This document shows positions 1 through 7,557 of a DNA stretch of 64,000 nt, in pieces. This DNA is from Streptomyces tagetis. Its GTDB lineage: Bacteria > Actinomycetota > Actinomycetes > Streptomycetales > Streptomycetaceae. The stretch is from positions 1 through 64,000 of the forward strand of contig NZ_JAGPNL010000012.1 in NCBI RefSeq assembly GCF_018069565.1, read 5' to 3'. The stretch's first letter is position 1. The number at the start of each line of letters is the position of its first letter. Under the pieces are notes generated by a model. That model saw only the letters and a program-made list of their open reading frames with translations, was not told where the DNA came from and did not search any database. Both the position numbers and the translations under genes were made by a program.

Positions 1-184
1 GGGCGACGCGGGCCGCGCGGGCGGCGAAGTCCGCGCCGCGCACCGAGGCGCGTACGGTGCCGGCGACCGCGCCGGCGGCGGCGCCCACGGCGGGCGCGGT
101 GCCGCGCGCGAGCAGCCGGGGTCCGGCCAGGACGAGCCCGGCGACGGCGCCCGGGGAACGCGTCAGGAGTCCACCGGTGGTCAT
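1..184 (-). CDS. Unidentified protein, N-terminal part only (runs off the left edge)
   Basis: An open frame starts at an ATG (184 on the minus strand) and continues to the window edge, giving about 61 residues. It begins MTTGGLLTRSPGAVAGLVLA and continues Ala/Gly/Val-rich with scattered arginines, like the amphipathic or membrane-proximal start of a membrane protein. It lies 9 bp downstream of the histone-like gene on the same strand, so the two are probably co-transcribed. Some actinobacterial cation-transporting P-type ATPases start with similar Ala-rich segments, but too little is visible to assign a function. Confidence 0.55.
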   Translation of the reverse strand, partial: MTTGGLLTRSPGAVAGLVLAGPRLLARGTAPAVGAAAGAVAGTVRASVRGADFAARAARVA

Positions 185-193
185 CGCGCGTCC

Positions 194-982
194 TCAGCCC
201 GCCTTCCCGGTACGGGCCGGGCCGGCCGCGCGGCGGGCGGCGGCGTTCCTGGCCGCGCTGGTCTGCTCGGCGGCGGTGCGGGGCGTGGCCGTCTTCCCGG
301 CGGCGCCCTTCCGCGCGGCGGCGGACTTCCGCGCGGCGGTCTTCTGCGCGGCCGTCTTCTGCGCGGCGGTCTTCTGCGCGGCAGCGGTCTGTGCGGCGGT
401 GGTCTGCGCGGCGGTGGTCTTCTTCGCGGCGGCCGTCTTCCGGGCCGTGGTCTTCTTCGCGGTGGCCGACTTCCTGGCGGCGGTGCTCCGCGCGGCGGCG
501 TTCTTCACGGCGGTGCTCTTCACACCCGCCGGACGCCGGGCCGCGGCGGCGCTCTTCGCCGCGGAGGCGGGCCGCGTGGTGGCGGCGCCGGTCCCGGCGG
601 TCCCCGAGGGGGCCGTCTTCCGGGCCCCGGTACCGGCCGTCGCCGTACCTCCCGCCGCGGCGCCGCCCGTTCGCGGCACCGCCCGGCCACCGTTCCCGTC
701 GGCCGCGGCGGCGCCGTCGGCCTCGTGGGGCCGGGGCTGGGTCAGCCAGGCGACGGCCGCTCCGGTGAGCGCCACCGGCCATTCGACCAGACCGGCGACG
801 CCCAGCACCCCGGCGCCCGTGTAGACGACGAAGCGCCGGCCGCGCGGCGACACCGCGCCGATCCGGTCCAGCGCCCCTTCGGCGGCCTTGCCGACCGTCC
901 CGGCGCCCGGCACCTTCCGCAGCGCCGACGCCGCCGCGTGCAACGGCCGCGGGAGTGTCTGCGCCGACTTCTGCTCAGCCAT
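194..982 (-). CDS. Membrane-associated protein with a histone H1-like Lys/Ala-rich tail
   Basis: The protein has 262 residues. Residues 1-45 are a basic soluble segment, about 50-80 contain a hydrophobic stretch (VVYTGAGVLGVAGLVEWPVA) consistent with one or two membrane passes, and from about 140 the chain is a long Ala/Lys/Thr repeat (AAKKTTARKTAAAKKTTAAQ and variants). That tail is the composition of eukaryotic H1 and bacterial H1-like nucleoid proteins. The DNA behind it is a run of near-identical 15-bp units around 330-480. A membrane segment joined to a DNA-binding-type tail suggests nucleoid-membrane tethering, or a polyanion-binding surface tail; this is inference. A GAGGAC ribosome-binding site precedes the ATG. 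Confidence 0.7.
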   Translation of the reverse strand: MAEQKSAQTLPRPLHAAASALRKVPGAGTVGKAAEGALDRIGAVSPRGRRFVVYTGAGVLGVAGLVEWPVALTGAAVAWLTQPRPHEADGAAAADGNGGRAVPRTGGAAAGGTATAGTGARKTAPSGTAGTGAATTRPASAAKSAAAARRPAGVKSTAVKNAAARSTAARKSATAKKTTARKTAAAKKTTAAQTTAAQTAAAQKTAAQKTAAQKTAARKSAAARKGAAGKTATPRTAAEQTSAARNAAARRAAGPARTGKAG

Positions 983-1102
983 GACTGTCCTCGCCCTGTG
1001 CGAACTGGAAACCCTGGAACCTCACCTTCCGCACTTCCGCGGGTTCCCGCACTTCGAGCGTTCGCCCCGACGGCCTCACCCGGCCCCGGGGTCATCCCCC
1101 GT

Positions 1103-1633
1103 TCAGCCGCGCAGCCCGCGCGCCAGGAGGTCGACGACGGCCGCCAACTCCTCCTCCACACCGGCCCGTTCCCACTCCCCGGCGTGGCAGGGGTGGTGGA
1201 AGCGGGCGGTGGCGTGGAAGACGGCGCGGGCGGCACCCGCCGGATCGGCGACGGTGAAGGCGCCGCCCGCCGCCCCCGCCCGGACGATCCGGGTGAGCTG
1301 CCCGGTCAGCTCGGCCAGGTGGGCGCCGACCACGGCGCCGTTCTCCCCGGCGAGCACGGTGTACGTGGCGAACAGCTCGGGGTCCTCGCCCGCCTTGCGG
1401 CGCTTGGCCTCGAACAGGGCCCGCAGCCACTGCCGCAGCCGCTCCTCGGGATCGCCCCCGGCGTCGGCGATCCGGGCCAGCTCCCCGCAGGCACGGTCCA
1501 GCCACCGCCGCGTGACCGCCTCGCGCAGCGCCGCCTTGGTGCGGAAGTGGCGGTAGACGGTGCCGTGGCTGACGCCGAGCGCGCGGGCCACGTCGACCAC
1601 GGTGGCCTTGACCGGGCCGTGCCGGCGCAGCAC
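1103..1633 (-). CDS. TetR-family transcriptional regulator
   Basis: An N-terminal helix-turn-helix of TetR type is clear (TVVDVARALGVSHGTVYRHF), followed by an all-helical ligand domain, about 176 residues from the GTG used here. It lies 79 bp downstream of the aldo/keto reductase gene on the same strand and probably regulates it. The start is uncertain. In-frame codons upstream of this GTG encode ERILEATEEV, which looks like the usual first helix of TetR proteins, but that frame has no ATG, GTG or TTG nearby. An ATG at 1690 is in a different frame. Either the protein starts at this GTG with a short first helix, or a one-base indel has separated the start from the body. Confidence 0.8.
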   Translation of the reverse strand: MLRRHGPVKATVVDVARALGVSHGTVYRHFRTKAALREAVTRRWLDRACGELARIADAGGDPEERLRQWLRALFEAKRRKAGEDPELFATYTVLAGENGAVVGAHLAELTGQLTRIVRAGAAGGAFTVADPAGAARAVFHATARFHHPCHAGEWERAGVEEELAAVVDLLARGLRG

Positions 1634-1712
1634 CTCCTCGGTGGCTTCGAGAATGCGTTCGGGGTCAGAGGCTCGGACGTCGGTGCCATGCCCCGACCGT
1701 ACCCGGCCCGGT

Positions 1713-2711
1713 TCAGCGCTCCAGGTGGGCCATCTGGGCCTCGGGGTAGCGGTCGCCGGCGGCTGCTCCCGGGGGCACCGCCCGCTCGATGGCGGCGAGG
1801 TCGGCCTCGTCCAGGGTGACGTCCAGGGCGCCCAGCGCCTCGGCCAGCCGTTCGCGGGTGCGGGCGCCGATCAGCGGCACGATGTCCTCGCCCCGGGAGA
1901 GCACCCAGGCGATGGCGGTCTGGGCGACGGTGACGCCCTTGCCTTCGGCGATCTCGCGCAGGGCGTCGACGAGGTCCAGGTTGCGCTGGAGGTTCTCGCC
2001 CTGGAAGCGGGGCGCGTGGGCGCGGAAGTCGGTCGCGGCGAGTTGCCGGTCGCGGGCGAAGTGGCCGGAGATCAGCCCCCGGGAGAGGACGCCGTACGCG
2101 GTGACGCCGATGCCCAGTTCGCGGGCGGCCGGCAGGATCTCGTCCTCGATGCCCCGGGAGACGAGCGAGTACTCGATCTGGAGGTCGCTGACGGGGGCGG
2201 TCGCGGCGGCCCGGCGCAGGGTGGCGGCGCCGACCTCGCTCAGGCCGATGTGGCGGACGTGTCCCTCCTCGACGAGACCGGCGATGGCGCCGACCGTCTC
2301 CTCGACGGGGACGTCGGGGTCGAGGCGGGCGATGCGGTAGACGTCGATGTGGTCGACGCCCAGGCGGCGCAGCGAGTACGCGGCGAAGGTGCGCACCGCG
2401 TCGGGGCGGCCGTCGTAGCCGAGCCAGTCGCCGCCGGGGCCGCGCAGGGCACCGAACTTGACGCTGACGAGGGCCTGTTCGCGGCGGGCGGCGGGGGCGG
2501 TGCGCAGCGCCTCGCCGATCAGCATCTCGTTGTGGCCCATGCCGTAGAAGTCGCCGGTGTCGAGCAGGGTGACGCCCGCTTCGAGGGCGGCGTGGACGGT
2601 GGCGATCGACTCGGCGCGGTCGGCGTCGCCGTAGAGGGCGGACATGCCCATGCAGCCGAGGCCGAGGGCGGAGACCTGGGGTCCGGTGGTTCCGAGGGAG
2701 CGGGTGCTCAT
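1713..2711 (-). CDS. Aldo/keto reductase
   Basis: An NADPH-dependent oxidoreductase of the (beta/alpha)8 AKR family, about 332 residues from the ATG at 2711, which has GGTGGGGG about 7 bases upstream. The sequence begins STRSLGTTGPQVSALGLGCM and carries the family Asp and Tyr in LLDTGDFYG and the Lys in VSVKFG. The position normally held by the catalytic His (QHRVD in relatives) reads RIARLD, so His is replaced by Ala. I recall other actinobacterial AKRs with a similar ARLD version. Substrate unknown. It is followed by a TetR gene, and repeated ATGACAG/CTGTCAT motifs lie in its upstream region. Confidence 0.85.
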   Translation of the reverse strand: MSTRSLGTTGPQVSALGLGCMGMSALYGDADRAESIATVHAALEAGVTLLDTGDFYGMGHNEMLIGEALRTAPAARREQALVSVKFGALRGPGGDWLGYDGRPDAVRTFAAYSLRRLGVDHIDVYRIARLDPDVPVEETVGAIAGLVEEGHVRHIGLSEVGAATLRRAAATAPVSDLQIEYSLVSRGIEDEILPAARELGIGVTAYGVLSRGLISGHFARDRQLAATDFRAHAPRFQGENLQRNLDLVDALREIAEGKGVTVAQTAIAWVLSRGEDIVPLIGARTRERLAEALGALDVTLDEADLAAIERAVPPGAAAGDRYPEAQMAHLER

Positions 2712-2731
2712 CGTCATTCCCCCACCGTCGC

Positions 2732-2762
2732 ATGACAGATGACAGGTTTCCATCACTGTCAT
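2732..2762. promoter_or_regulatory. Candidate TetR operator upstream of the aldo/keto reductase gene
   Basis: ATGACAG occurs twice head-to-tail (2732-2738 and 2739-2745) and its complement CTGTCAT lies at 2756-2762; another CTGTCAT is at 2866-2872. The cluster sits just upstream of the reductase start, where the promoter should lie. Symmetric motifs at this place next to a TetR gene are typical of an autoregulated operator; the assignment is inferred. Confidence 0.4.
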
Positions 2763-2808
2763 TACTTGATCCGTCAACGGCCGCAGGCACCCCCGCCCCC
2801 GGCAGTTC

Positions 2809-2841
2809 TGGTCCAGACCTCTTGACGAATGGTCTGGACCA
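2809..2841 (+). promoter_or_regulatory. Two DasR-type (dre) sites / 12-bp repeats of the chitinase promoter
   Basis: TGGTCCAGACCT (2809-2820) and TGGTCTGGACCA (2830-2841) both match the TGGTCTAGACCA palindrome bound by DasR, the GntR-type N-acetylglucosamine regulator of Streptomyces. Paired 12-bp repeats of this kind are known upstream of Streptomyces chitinase genes. A TTGACG hexamer at 2823-2828, between the sites, is a plausible -35 element. The second site would block the promoter when bound, giving derepression by chitin breakdown products. Confidence 0.75.
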
Positions 2842-2956
2842 GAGCACTGTCGTCCCCGACGAAGACTGTCATGTCATCGACACCGACCGGCGGCCCCACA
2901 CCGCCGGGTTCCGCATGTCCCCAGTCCCTCGCCGCACCCCCACCGGGAGGCCACGC

Positions 2957-4030
2957 ATGGTCCGCCGCACCGTCCGTTCGCTCGCCGCCGCGCTCACCGC
3001 GGCCGTCCTCGCGCCGCTCGCGCTCGTCACCGCCCCGGCCGCCTCGGCCGCCCCGGCGCCCGCCCCCGCCGCCGACACCTGCGCCCTGAAGTCCAAGCCC
3101 GCCGGGAAGGTCCTCCAGGGCTACTGGGAGAACTGGGACGGCTCCTCCAACGGCGTCCACCCGCCCTTCGGCTGGACCCCGATCACCGACTCCCGCATCG
3201 CCCAGCACGGCTACAACGTGATCAACGCGGCCTTCCCGGTCATCCGCTCCGACGGCACGGCGCTGTGGGAGGACGGGATGGACACGGGCGTGAAGGTGGC
3301 GACCCCGGCGGAGATGTGCGCGGCGAAGGCGGCCGGGCAGACGATCCTGCTCTCCATCGGCGGGGCGACGGCCGGCATCGACCTCAACTCCACCGCCGTC
3401 GCCGACCGGTTCGTCGAGACGATCGTGCCGATCCTGAAGACGTACAACTTCGACGGCATCGACATCGACATCGAGACCGGGCTGACCGGCACGGGGAACA
3501 TCGGCCAGCTCTCCCCCTCGCAGGCCAACCTGATCCGCATCATCGACGGCGTGCTGGAGCGGATGCCGGCCGGCTTCGGCCTGACCATGGCCCCGGAGAC
3601 CGCGTACGTGACCGGCGGCAGCGTGGTCTACGGGTCGATCTGGGGCGCGTACCTGCCCATCATCAAGAAGTACGCGGACAACGGCCGCCTGTGGTGGCTG
3701 AACATGCAGTACTACAACGGCAGCATGTACGGCTGCTCCGGCGACTCCTACGCGGCCGGCACCGTCCAGGGCTTCACCGCGCAGACCGACTGCCTGGACA
3801 AGGGCCTGGTCATCCAGGGCACGACGATCCGGGTGCCCTACGACAAGCAGGTCCCGGGCCTGCCCGCCCAGCCGGGCGCCGGCGGCGGCCACATGACCCC
3901 GGCCCAGGTCGCCCAGGCGTGGAACCACTACGGCACGAGCCTCAAGGGCCTCATGACGTGGTCGGTCAACTGGGACGGCTCGAAGAACTGGACCTTCGGC
4001 GACAACGTCAAGGCTCTCCAGGGCCGTTGA
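2957..4030 (+). CDS. Secreted GH18 chitinase, catalytic domain only
   Basis: A 357-residue exported glycoside hydrolase that cuts chitin. The ATG at 2957 follows GGGAGG and opens a signal peptide (MVRRTVRSLAAALTAAVLAP, with Ala-rich cleavage site ASAAPA). The GH18 domain has the SIGG motif and the catalytic DGIDIDIE at residues 166-173, with Glu173 as proton donor. No chitin-binding or fibronectin domain is present, unlike many Streptomyces chitinases, so it probably acts on soluble or amorphous chitin. The dre sites upstream predict induction through DasR. It converges on glyS with a strong hairpin between them. Confidence 0.95.
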   Translation: MVRRTVRSLAAALTAAVLAPLALVTAPAASAAPAPAPAADTCALKSKPAGKVLQGYWENWDGSSNGVHPPFGWTPITDSRIAQHGYNVINAAFPVIRSDGTALWEDGMDTGVKVATPAEMCAAKAAGQTILLSIGGATAGIDLNSTAVADRFVETIVPILKTYNFDGIDIDIETGLTGTGNIGQLSPSQANLIRIIDGVLERMPAGFGLTMAPETAYVTGGSVVYGSIWGAYLPIIKKYADNGRLWWLNMQYYNGSMYGCSGDSYAAGTVQGFTAQTDCLDKGLVIQGTTIRVPYDKQVPGLPAQPGAGGGHMTPAQVAQAWNHYGTSLKGLMTWSVNWDGSKNWTFGDNVKALQGR

Positions 4031-4098
4031 TCCTTCGCGGCCGTTGGTCCTTCGGGGCCGTTGGTCCGGAGGCTCCCGTAGGGCCCGGACCCCGCGGA

Positions 4099-4143
4099 CG
4101 CGCGACGCCGGACGAGCCGCAGTGGCCCGTCCGGCGTCGCGCG
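4099..4143. terminator. Bidirectional terminator between chitinase and glyS
   Basis: Two 20-base arms (4099-4118 and 4124-4143) pair with one mismatch around a 5-base loop. There is no T-run, which is normal for Streptomyces terminators. It lies between convergent genes. Confidence 0.75.
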
Positions 4144-4201
4144 TCGCGCGTTCGGCGTTCCGCCGTCGGCGGGGGCACCGTGGCCCCCGCCGCACGGGGT
4201 C

Positions 4202-5584
4202 CTAGCAGCCGACCAGACGCGAGGCGAGGTAGCCCTCGATCTGGTCCAGCGACACGCGCTCCTGCTTCATGGAGTCACGCTCGCGCACCGTCACGGCGTT
4301 GTCCTCCAGGGTGTCGAAGTCGACGGTCACGCAGTACGGCGTGCCGATCTCGTCCTGGCGGCGGTAGCGGCGGCCGATGGCGCCCGCGTCGTCGAACTCG
4401 ATGTTCCAGTTCTGGCGCAGGGCCTGGGCGAGACCCTTGGCCTTCGGCGACAGCTCCGGGTTGCGCGAGAGCGGGAGCACGGCGACCTTCACCGGCGCGA
4501 GCCGGTAGTCCAGGCGCAGCACGACGCGCTTCTCCAGCTTGCCCTTGGCGTTGGGCGCCTCGTCCTCGACGTAGGCGTCGAGCAGGAAGGCGAGCATCGC
4601 CCGGCCGAGACCGGCCGCCGGCTCGATGACGTACGGCGTCCAGCGCTCGCCGGCCTCCTGGTCGAAGTAGGAGAGGTCCTGGCCGGACGCCTTGGAGTGG
4701 GCGCCGAGGTCGTAGTCGGTGCGGTTGGCGACGCCCTCCAGCTCGCCCCACTCGCTGCCGCCGAACTGGAAGCGGTACTCGATGTCAGCGGTGCGCTTGG
4801 AGTAGTGGGAGAGCTTCTCCTTCGGGTGCTCGAACCACCGCATGTTCTCCTCGCGCAGGCCGAGACCGGTGTACCAGTTCCAGCGCTGCTGCATCCAGTA
4901 CTCCTGCCACTCCTCGTCCTCGCCCGGCTTGACGAAGAACTCCATCTCCATCTGCTCGAACTCGCGGGTGCGGAAGATGAAGTTGCCGGGCGTGATCTCG
5001 TTGCGGAAGGACTTGCCGATCTGGGCGATGCCGAACGGCGGCTTGCGGCGCGAAGTGGTCTGCACCTGGCCGAAGTTGGTGAAGATGCCCTGGGCGGTCT
5101 CGGGGCGCAGGTAGGCGACCGAGCCGGAGTCCTGGGTGGGGCCGAGGTGGGTGGAGAGCAGACCGGAGAACTGCTTGGGCTCGGTGAACTGGCCCTTGTT
5201 GCCGCAGTTGGGGCAGTTGACGTCCGCGAGGCCGTTCTCGGGGGCGCGGCCCTTCTTCTCCTCGTACGCCTCCTCCAGGTGGTCCGCGCGGAACCGCTTG
5301 TGGCAGGCGGTGCACTCGGTGAGCGGGTCGGTGAAGGTGGCGACATGGCCGGAGGCCACCCACACCTCGGGGGCAAGGATGACGGACGAGTCGATACCGA
5401 CGACGTCCTCGCGCGAGGTGACCATGTAGCGCCACCACTGGCGCTTCAGGTTCTCCTTGAGCTCGACACCCAGCGGACCGTAGTCCCAGGCGGCACGCTG
5501 TCCGCCGTAGATCTCACTGCACGGGAATACGAAGCCACGGCGCTTGCTCAGGCTGACGATGGTGTCGATCTTGTCGGCGGCCAC
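4202..5584 (-). CDS. glyS: Glycyl-tRNA synthetase (dimeric, class II)
   Basis: Charges tRNA-Gly with glycine in the cytosol. The 460-residue length and sequence (KRRGFVFPCSEIYGG near the start, YLRPETAQGIF as part of the active site, a C-terminal anticodon-binding domain ending DQIEGYLASRLVGC) match the single-chain alpha2 glycyl-tRNA synthetase of actinobacteria. A zinc-binding Cys set (CTACHKRF and CPNCGNKG) is visible. The start is the GTG at 5584 (VAADKIDTIVSL); the open frame continues far upstream, but that part does not resemble the family. It is divergent from the zinc uptake operon. Confidence 0.97.
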   Translation of the reverse strand: MAADKIDTIVSLSKRRGFVFPCSEIYGGQRAAWDYGPLGVELKENLKRQWWRYMVTSREDVVGIDSSVILAPEVWVASGHVATFTDPLTECTACHKRFRADHLEEAYEEKKGRAPENGLADVNCPNCGNKGQFTEPKQFSGLLSTHLGPTQDSGSVAYLRPETAQGIFTNFGQVQTTSRRKPPFGIAQIGKSFRNEITPGNFIFRTREFEQMEMEFFVKPGEDEEWQEYWMQQRWNWYTGLGLREENMRWFEHPKEKLSHYSKRTADIEYRFQFGGSEWGELEGVANRTDYDLGAHSKASGQDLSYFDQEAGERWTPYVIEPAAGLGRAMLAFLLDAYVEDEAPNAKGKLEKRVVLRLDYRLAPVKVAVLPLSRNPELSPKAKGLAQALRQNWNIEFDDAGAIGRRYRRQDEIGTPYCVTVDFDTLEDNAVTVRERDSMKQERVSLDQIEGYLASRLVGC

Positions 5585-5686
5585 GGTGCTCTCTTCATTA
5601 CGACGACGGGCGACGAAGCGAGATGCTTCCAGAGAATGGCCCAGGTTACCGGCGGGGACGGCCCCCGGGCCAAATCGGCCCCTTGT

Positions 5687-5723
5687 TGACAACGGTTTCC
5701 AGTTTCGTTGAAAATGGGAGTCA
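5687..5723 (+). promoter_or_regulatory. Candidate Zur-box region and promoter of the zinc uptake operon
   Basis: TGACAACGGTTTCCA (5687-5701) fits the 7-1-7 Streptomyces Zur box (TGAAAATGATTTTCA) with several substitutions. A second half-match, TGAAAATGGGAGTCA (5709-5723), runs into the znuA start codon. A TTGACA -35 hexamer (5686-5691) overlaps the first box. The downstream gene set and the nearby zur gene make Zur control very likely; which box dominates is not clear from sequence. Confidence 0.55.
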
Positions 5724-6739
5724 TGAACGCACGACGGCACACCATATCCGGCATAGCGGTCACCGCGACCGTTCTCCTCGGCCTCGGGACCCTTTCCGCC
5801 TGCTCCACCGGCGATTCCGCGACGGACAACGCGGGCAACACCGACAAGTTCGACGTCGTCGCGTCGTTCTACCCGATGGCCTTCCTCGCCGAACAGATAG
5901 GCCGCGACCACGTCAACGTGACCAGTCTGACGCAGCCCGGCCAGGAGCCGCACGATCTGGAGATCAGCGCCAAGCAGCGTGCGCGGCTGGAGAGTTCGGA
6001 CGCGGCCCTCTTCCTCAAGGGCCTCCAGCCCTCCGTCGACGAGGCCATCGCCCAGTCCGGCATCAAGACGAAGATCGACGCGGCCACGCTGACCACCGTG
6101 GAGGAGCACGGCGACGACGAGCACGACGACGCTGACGAGCACGACGCGCACGACGAGCACGCGGACGACCACGACGACGACCACGGGCACGACGACGGCC
6201 ACGACCACGACCACGGCGGCAAGGACCCGCACGTCTGGCTCGACCCGGTCAAGTACGCCGAGGTCGCCGAGGGCGTCGGAAAGGCCCTCGGGAAGGCCGA
6301 CCCCGACCACGCGGCCGACTACGAGAAGAACACCGCCGACCTCGTCACCCGCCTCGGCGAGCTGAACACCCGCTTCGAGACCGGCCTCAAGGACACCAGG
6401 ACCAAGGTCTTCATCACCACCCACGCCGCCTTCGGCTACCTCGCCGAGCGCTACGGACTGACCCAGGAGGCCATCAGCGGCCTCGACCCCGAGTCCGAGC
6501 CCAGCGCCGCCCGGGTCCGCGAACTCTCCGACACCGCCAAGGCCGACGGCGTCACCACCGTCTTCTACGAGACCCTGGTCAGCGACAAGACCGCGAAGAC
6601 CCTCGCCCGCGACACCGGGCTGAAGACCGACGTCCTCGACCCCCTGGAGGGCATCACCGACGCCTCCCGCGGCGACGACTACTTCCAGGTCATGGACGCC
6701 AACCTCAAGGCCCTCCAGACGGCCCTCGGAGCCAAATGA
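5723..6739 (+). CDS. znuA: Zinc ABC transporter substrate-binding lipoprotein
   Basis: Captures zinc outside the membrane and delivers it to the permease. It has a lipoprotein signal (lipobox LSAC at about residues 24-27), the cluster A-I metal-binding fold, and a His/Asp-rich loop at about residues 133-175 (DEHDAHDEHADDHDDDHGHD) that is a hallmark of zinc-specific family members. Conserved DPHVWLDP follows the loop. The ATG at 5723 is preceded by GGGAG; an ATG at 5714 is also possible. The gene overlaps the start region of the ATPase gene and is the first of a three-gene operon. Confidence 0.93.
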   Translation: MNARRHTISGIAVTATVLLGLGTLSACSTGDSATDNAGNTDKFDVVASFYPMAFLAEQIGRDHVNVTSLTQPGQEPHDLEISAKQRARLESSDAALFLKGLQPSVDEAIAQSGIKTKIDAATLTTVEEHGDDEHDDADEHDAHDEHADDHDDDHGHDDGHDHDHGGKDPHVWLDPVKYAEVAEGVGKALGKADPDHAADYEKNTADLVTRLGELNTRFETGLKDTRTKVFITTHAAFGYLAERYGLTQEAISGLDPESEPSAARVRELSDTAKADGVTTVFYETLVSDKTAKTLARDTGLKTDVLDPLEGITDASRGDDYFQVMDANLKALQTALGAK

Positions 6740-6774
6740 CCCACCGCCCGGAACGAGACGACCCGGAGGCCCGC

Positions 6775-7557
6775 ATGAGCGAGGGCACGAAAGAAGCCGT
6801 GATCTCCCTGCGCGGCGTCCGCGCCGACCTCGGCGCCCGCACGGTGCTGCGCGGCATCGACCTCACCGTGCGCCGCGGCGAGGTGGTCGCCCTGCTCGGG
6901 GCCAACGGCTCCGGCAAGTCCACCGCCGTGCGCACCCTCATAGGCCAGGTCCCGGTCGCCGCCGGGGAGGCCGCCCTCTTCGGCGTCCCCCGCGCCCGGT
7001 TCCGCGACTGGGCGCGCGTCGGCTACGTCCCGCAGCGCACCACGGCCGCGGGCGGCGTCCCCGCCACGGTCACCGAGGTCGTCTCCTCCGGCCGGCTCTC
7101 CCGCACCCGCCTCGGCCTGCTCCGCAAGGCCGACCACGCGGCCGTCGCCCGCGCCCTGGAGCTGGTCGGCATGGCGGACCGGGCCAAGGACTCCGTGGAC
7201 GCCCTCTCCGGCGGACAGCACCAGCGGGTCCTGATCGCCCGCGCGCTCGCCTCCGAACCCGAACTGCTGATCATGGACGAGCCGATGGCCGGCGTCGACC
7301 TCGCCAGCCAGGAGATACTGGCCCACACCCTGCGCACCCAGGTCGAGGCCGGCACCACCGTCCTGCTCGTCCTGCACGAGCTGGGCCCCCTGGAGCCCCT
7401 CATCGACCGGGCCGTCGTCCTGCGCGACGGCTGCGTCGTGCACGACGGGCCGCCCCCGAAGGCCGTCGGGCAGCACGCCCTGCCCGGCCACGACCACGTC
7501 CACCCGCACGAGCCGGCGGACACCGCACCGATGCGCACGGGACTGCTGAGCCGATGA
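6775..7557 (+). CDS. znuC: Zinc ABC transporter ATP-binding protein
   Basis: The ATPase that powers zinc import. Walker A (GANGSGKST), the ABC signature (LSGGQHQRV) and Walker B (LLIMDEP) are all intact. I chose the ATG at 6775 because GGAGG lies 5 bases upstream; an alternative ATG at 6736 overlaps the znuA stop codon and would add 13 residues. A His-rich C-terminus (GQHALPGHDHVHPHEP) may bind zinc. Its stop overlaps the permease start by ATGA, so the two are translationally coupled. Confidence 0.93.
   Translation: MSEGTKEAVISLRGVRADLGARTVLRGIDLTVRRGEVVALLGANGSGKSTAVRTLIGQVPVAAGEAALFGVPRARFRDWARVGYVPQRTTAAGGVPATVTEVVSSGRLSRTRLGLLRKADHAAVARALELVGMADRAKDSVDALSGGQHQRVLIARALASEPELLIMDEPMAGVDLASQEILAHTLRTQVEAGTTVLLVLHELGPLEPLIDRAVVLRDGCVVHDGPPPKAVGQHALPGHDHVHPHEPADTAPMRTGLLSR

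Noticed and set aside
5585..5722. Glycine riboswitch or T-box upstream of glyS
   Set aside because: The gap is too short and lacks a T-box motif or paired aptamer structure.
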